Positions 38,992 through 41,246 of a DNA stretch of 41,246 nt are shown one piece after another (within the stretch, counting starts at the first letter, position 1; the number at the start of each line of letters is the position of its first letter). Both the position numbers and the translations under genes were made by a program. This DNA comes from Candidatus Saccharibacteria bacterium UBA6209 (GTDB lineage Bacteria > Patescibacteriota > Saccharimonadia > Saccharimonadales > Saccharimonadaceae): contig CAJPKE010000003.1 of NCBI GenBank assembly GCA_905370345.1, positions 1 to 41,246 on the forward strand, in the 5' to 3' direction. Below the pieces are notes generated by a model that saw only the letters and a list, made by a program, of their open reading frames with translations, was not told the DNA's origin and searched no databases.

Positions 38992-39714
38992 ATGAAACAG
39001 CGATTAGATAAAGCTCTGGTCGAGCGTGGTTTGGCGACAACAAGGTCTCAGGCGGATAATTTTATTCGCCTGGGCTATGTTTTTTTGAATAAGAAAATTG
39101 TCCAAAAATCAGGAACTATGGTATCTGATTTGGACGAGATAAAGCTCGAGAAGAAAGAAACTTATGTTTCGCGAGCTGGCTTAAAACTGGCAAGCGTGGC
39201 AGAGTATTTTCATCTTAATTTTCAGGATAAAACGGTTCTGGACATTGGCTCGAGCACGGGTGGATTTACTGACTATTCGCTGCGTCATGGCGCCAAAAAG
39301 GTATTTGCTGTTGATGTTGGAACGGATCAGCTCCATCCAAGTTTGAGGCCGAATCCAAAAATTGCTCTCCACGAAAAGACCGATATTCGTGATTTTTATG
39401 CCGATGAAGCAATTGATATTATTGTGGGCGATGTGTCGTTTATATCTCTGAGGGAAATTTTGCCGCATGTGGCAGAAAATTTGATGAATACAAATACGAT
39501 ATTGGTTGCTATGGTGAAGCCACAATTTGAGGCGGGGCGGCATCAAGTTAATAAGGGAATTATTAAAAATGACAAAGTACGTCGACAGATTTTGTCCGAC
39601 TTTGAAGATTGGGCGAAAAAGTATTTTGTTATCTTAGATAAAAAAGATAGTGAAGTGGCTGGCAGCAAGGGCAATCTTGAGCGATTTTACAAATTGAAAT
39701 TAGCTAAACGTTAA
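38992..39714 (+). CDS. tlyA: TlyA-family rRNA 2'-O-methyltransferase / hemolysin-like protein
   Basis: 240 residues. An S4 RNA-binding domain (1-60, RLDKALVERGLATTRSQADNFI) is joined to a FtsJ-like methyltransferase domain with VLDIGSSTGGFTDYSLRHGAKKVFAVDVG (AdoMet site) and the acidic motif DIIVGDVSFISL, ending VKPQFEAG. TlyA methylates 16S and 23S rRNA in mycobacteria. The start lacks a good ribosome-binding site and lies 9 nt after efp. Its end overlaps ychF, convergent, by 11 bp. Confidence 0.92.
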   Translation: MKQRLDKALVERGLATTRSQADNFIRLGYVFLNKKIVQKSGTMVSDLDEIKLEKKETYVSRAGLKLASVAEYFHLNFQDKTVLDIGSSTGGFTDYSLRHGAKKVFAVDVGTDQLHPSLRPNPKIALHEKTDIRDFYADEAIDIIVGDVSFISLREILPHVAENLMNTNTILVAMVKPQFEAGRHQVNKGIIKNDKVRRQILSDFEDWAKKYFVILDKKDSEVAGSKGNLERFYKLKLAKR

Positions 39715-40783
39715 ACCTAAACTCAACAACGTCATTCGGTTGCATAACGTAAGTTTTTCCTTCGGTGCGAATTTTACCGTTTTCACGAGCCTTAACTTCC
39801 GATCCTGCTGTGACTAAATCGTTAAAATCAACAATCTGTGCGGCAATAAATCCGCGTTCAAAATCCGAGTGAATAACGCCCGCGGCTTGCGGTGCAGTCC
39901 AGCCTTTGTGAATTGTCCAAGCTCGGACTTCTTTTTCGCCCGCAGTTAAGTAGCTTTGTAGTCCGAGCGTATCGTAGGCTGCGTGAATAAGTTTGGCGAG
40001 TCCAGTTTCCTTGACGCCGTAGCTTTCTAATAGCTCTTTGGCGTCATTTTCAGATAATCCCTTCAACTCTTCCTCTAATTTTGCGCAGACAAAAACGGTT
40101 TTTGCGGGACTTACGAGTTCGGTCAATTGACTCTGTAGATCGGAATTGTTCAATCCTTCTTCGTCGACATTAAACGCATAAATGACCGGCTTGGCGGTAA
40201 GAAGGTGTAAGTCAGAAATTGCCTCAAAATCCACATCTGACAGGGCAGAAATTGGTACGCCTTTTTGTAAATTGTCGATTAAAGATTGCAGATATTCAAC
40301 TTTTTGGCGAGCTTTTGGGTTTGCTTTAGCTTCTTTTTGAAGTTGAGGTAGGCGTTTTTCAAGAGTTTGCAAATCAGCCAGAATCAGCTCGGTATTTATA
40401 ACCTCAATGTCTTTCTTAGGGTCAATTGGTACTTCATCATGGCGCAGAATCTTTGAATTCTCAAATGCACGAACAACATGAATAATTGCGTCACACTCTC
40501 TGATGTTGTGAAGAAACTTATTGCCCAAACCTTCACCCTTAGACGCGCCAGCAACCAGCCCCGCGATATCAACGAAAGTGACGGTGGCTGGAATAATTTT
40601 TTGCGCGTGATAAAGATCGGCTAAAATTTGCAGGCGATTATCTGGCACAGGAACGATTCCTGTGTTCGGTTCAATTGTCGCAAACGGATAATTAGCCGCC
40701 AAAATATCATTATTTGTTAAAGCGTTAAAAAGTGTCGATTTGCCGACGTTCGGTAAGCCAACGATTCCAATAGATAAACTCAT
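39704..40783 (-). CDS. ychF: Redox-regulated ATPase/GTPase YchF (OLA1)
   Basis: 359 residues, family length. G1 GLPNVGKST (8-16), G3 region VDIAGLVAGASKGEGLGNKFL, a coiled arm, and a C-terminal TGS domain (LTAGEKEVRAWTIHKGWTAPQAAGVIHSDFERGFIAA). Binds ribosomes and prefers ATP. The ATG at 40783 has the extended -10 six bases upstream and no ribosome-binding site. Confidence 0.97.
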   Translation of the reverse strand: MSLSIGIVGLPNVGKSTLFNALTNNDILAANYPFATIEPNTGIVPVPDNRLQILADLYHAQKIIPATVTFVDIAGLVAGASKGEGLGNKFLHNIRECDAIIHVVRAFENSKILRHDEVPIDPKKDIEVINTELILADLQTLEKRLPQLQKEAKANPKARQKVEYLQSLIDNLQKGVPISALSDVDFEAISDLHLLTAKPVIYAFNVDEEGLNNSDLQSQLTELVSPAKTVFVCAKLEEELKGLSENDAKELLESYGVKETGLAKLIHAAYDTLGLQSYLTAGEKEVRAWTIHKGWTAPQAAGVIHSDFERGFIAAQIVDFNDLVTAGSEVKARENGKIRTEGKTYVMQPNDVVEFRFNV

Positions 40784-40789
40784 ATATTT

Positions 40790-40798
40790 ATTATATCA
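40790..40798 (-). promoter_or_regulatory. Extended -10 of ychF, leaderless spacing
   Basis: TGaTATAAT on the minus strand, with six bases to the ATG. It shares a 44-bp divergent region with the next gene's promoter. Confidence 0.8.
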
Positions 40799-40811
40799 TC
40801 TGCGTAATCTT

Positions 40812-40820
40812 TGATATAAT
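40812..40820 (+). promoter_or_regulatory. Extended -10 of the right-edge gene, leaderless spacing
   Basis: TGaTATAAT, 7 nt before ATG 40828. Confidence 0.75.
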
Positions 40821-40827
40821 TATAAGC

Positions 40828-41246
40828 ATGAGAAGAAAATACTCATTGCCTAAGGTGGGCATGCTGGCAATAGTAGTGGCTTTAGCTATTTCAGTAACGG
40901 CTTTTTTTATCTATACGTACGCGGCGCCAAGCTCGCCAAATTGGACGATAACTGGTAAATCCTGGGTTACTAAGCAATTTAATCCATCGGATACCACTAA
41001 TTATGGATCTAACTGGACTGTTGCTCCGGGGAGATTAAAGAATGTGAAGCCCGGAGATACGGTTGATTGGTGGCATAGTCTTTTTGTTAGCGGAGGAGCC
41101 ACTGACAATGTCGTGACTGGCGTACAGCAAGATGTGTTCGATTTAAGCTCAAATCAGCCGATGGATAATGATGTCAGTCTGAACGACAGGGGGGCTTGGC
41201 ATAATGAAGATCCTCGATGGTTTAACGTTATGACGGATTGGAAGGA
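40828..41246 (+). CDS. Secreted or membrane-anchored protein, cut by the window edge
   Basis: The first 139 codons of a larger gene with no stop. A basic start (MRRKYSLPKVG) and a hydrophobic stretch (about 12-32, LAIVVALAISVTAFFIYTYA) followed by AAPSSP suggest a signal peptide or N-terminal anchor. The outer part is Trp-rich, with PGRLKNVKPGDTVDWWHSLF, reminiscent of domains in Saccharibacteria surface proteins that open with a 'with respect to solvent-exposed aromatic' pattern; no family is recognised. The tail cannot be judged, so an LPxTG or wall-binding end is open. Confidence 0.7.
   Translation, partial: MRRKYSLPKVGMLAIVVALAISVTAFFIYTYAAPSSPNWTITGKSWVTKQFNPSDTTNYGSNWTVAPGRLKNVKPGDTVDWWHSLFVSGGATDNVVTGVQQDVFDLSSNQPMDNDVSLNDRGAWHNEDPRWFNVMTDWK

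Noticed and set aside
1..41246. tRNA, rRNA, CRISPR array, IS element or prophage
   Set aside because: Intergenic gaps are all under 200 bases and show no cloverleaf, rRNA core, regular repeats or transposase.

Overview
The window reads as a chromosomal segment of a Candidatus Saccharibacterium (TM7; Patescibacteria/CPR). This is inferred from dense, short-spaced housekeeping genes, reduced enzyme versions, a class E/D-like sortase, a YhgE-type membrane protein and many lineage-private membrane-anchored proteins. UGA is used as an ordinary stop (orn, dnaG, mutM and the HEAT-repeat gene end in TGA), so the UGA=Gly code of Gracilibacteria/Absconditabacteria is excluded. No tRNA, rRNA, CRISPR array, IS element or phage module was seen, and no gene-free stretch exceeds 300 bases.

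Layout. 1-4179: ribonucleotide reductase locus (NrdR-type operator, nrdA, nrdB, a PNPOx-like flavoprotein, then a separately promoted 57-aa ORF ending in CxxC). 4202-8303: a PlsC-like protein, a 52-aa ORF, argS, mscL and convergent pyrH. 8498-11044: a lone DEAH-box helicase. 11064-16500: orn-yjbR, a membrane protein, dnaG-rpoD, a P-loop kinase and an unknown protein. 16517-22173: polA, a membrane protein, mutM-holA and an apparently acquired HEAT-repeat/AlkD-like gene. 22230-28366: rpsT, a degenerate DHH protein, truB, rpsO, sortase (inserted in the opposite direction) and pnp. 28406-34876: a membrane protein, a family-4-like uracil-DNA glycosylase, an Rrf2-YhgE operon and RNase J. 34982-40783: ftsK, rpsF-ssb-rpsR, efp, tlyA and ychF. 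A secreted/anchored protein runs off the right edge.

The most striking system is the RNR locus. NrdB carries the residue pattern of class Ic (Chlamydia-type) subunits: all six metal ligands at identical spacing, the first being Glu, with Phe at the radical-tyrosine position. NrdA has catalytic cysteines but no C-terminal cysteine pair for re-reduction. Just downstream, a 57-aa ORF ends in CDGCE and has its own promoter bracketed by two NrdR-like boxes. I propose that it supplies the missing redox tail in trans.

Two other cross-cutting patterns stand out. First, about ten genes start with a composite module: an extended -10 (TGn plus TATAAT-like hexamer) placed 6-7 nt before the ATG, which predicts leaderless mRNAs. 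Genes inside operons use strong Shine-Dalgarno sites instead. Second, several DNA-metabolism proteins have lost metal ligands (zinc ligands of DnaG, Fe-S cysteines of the uracil-DNA glycosylase, Fe-S cysteines of the Rrf2 regulator).
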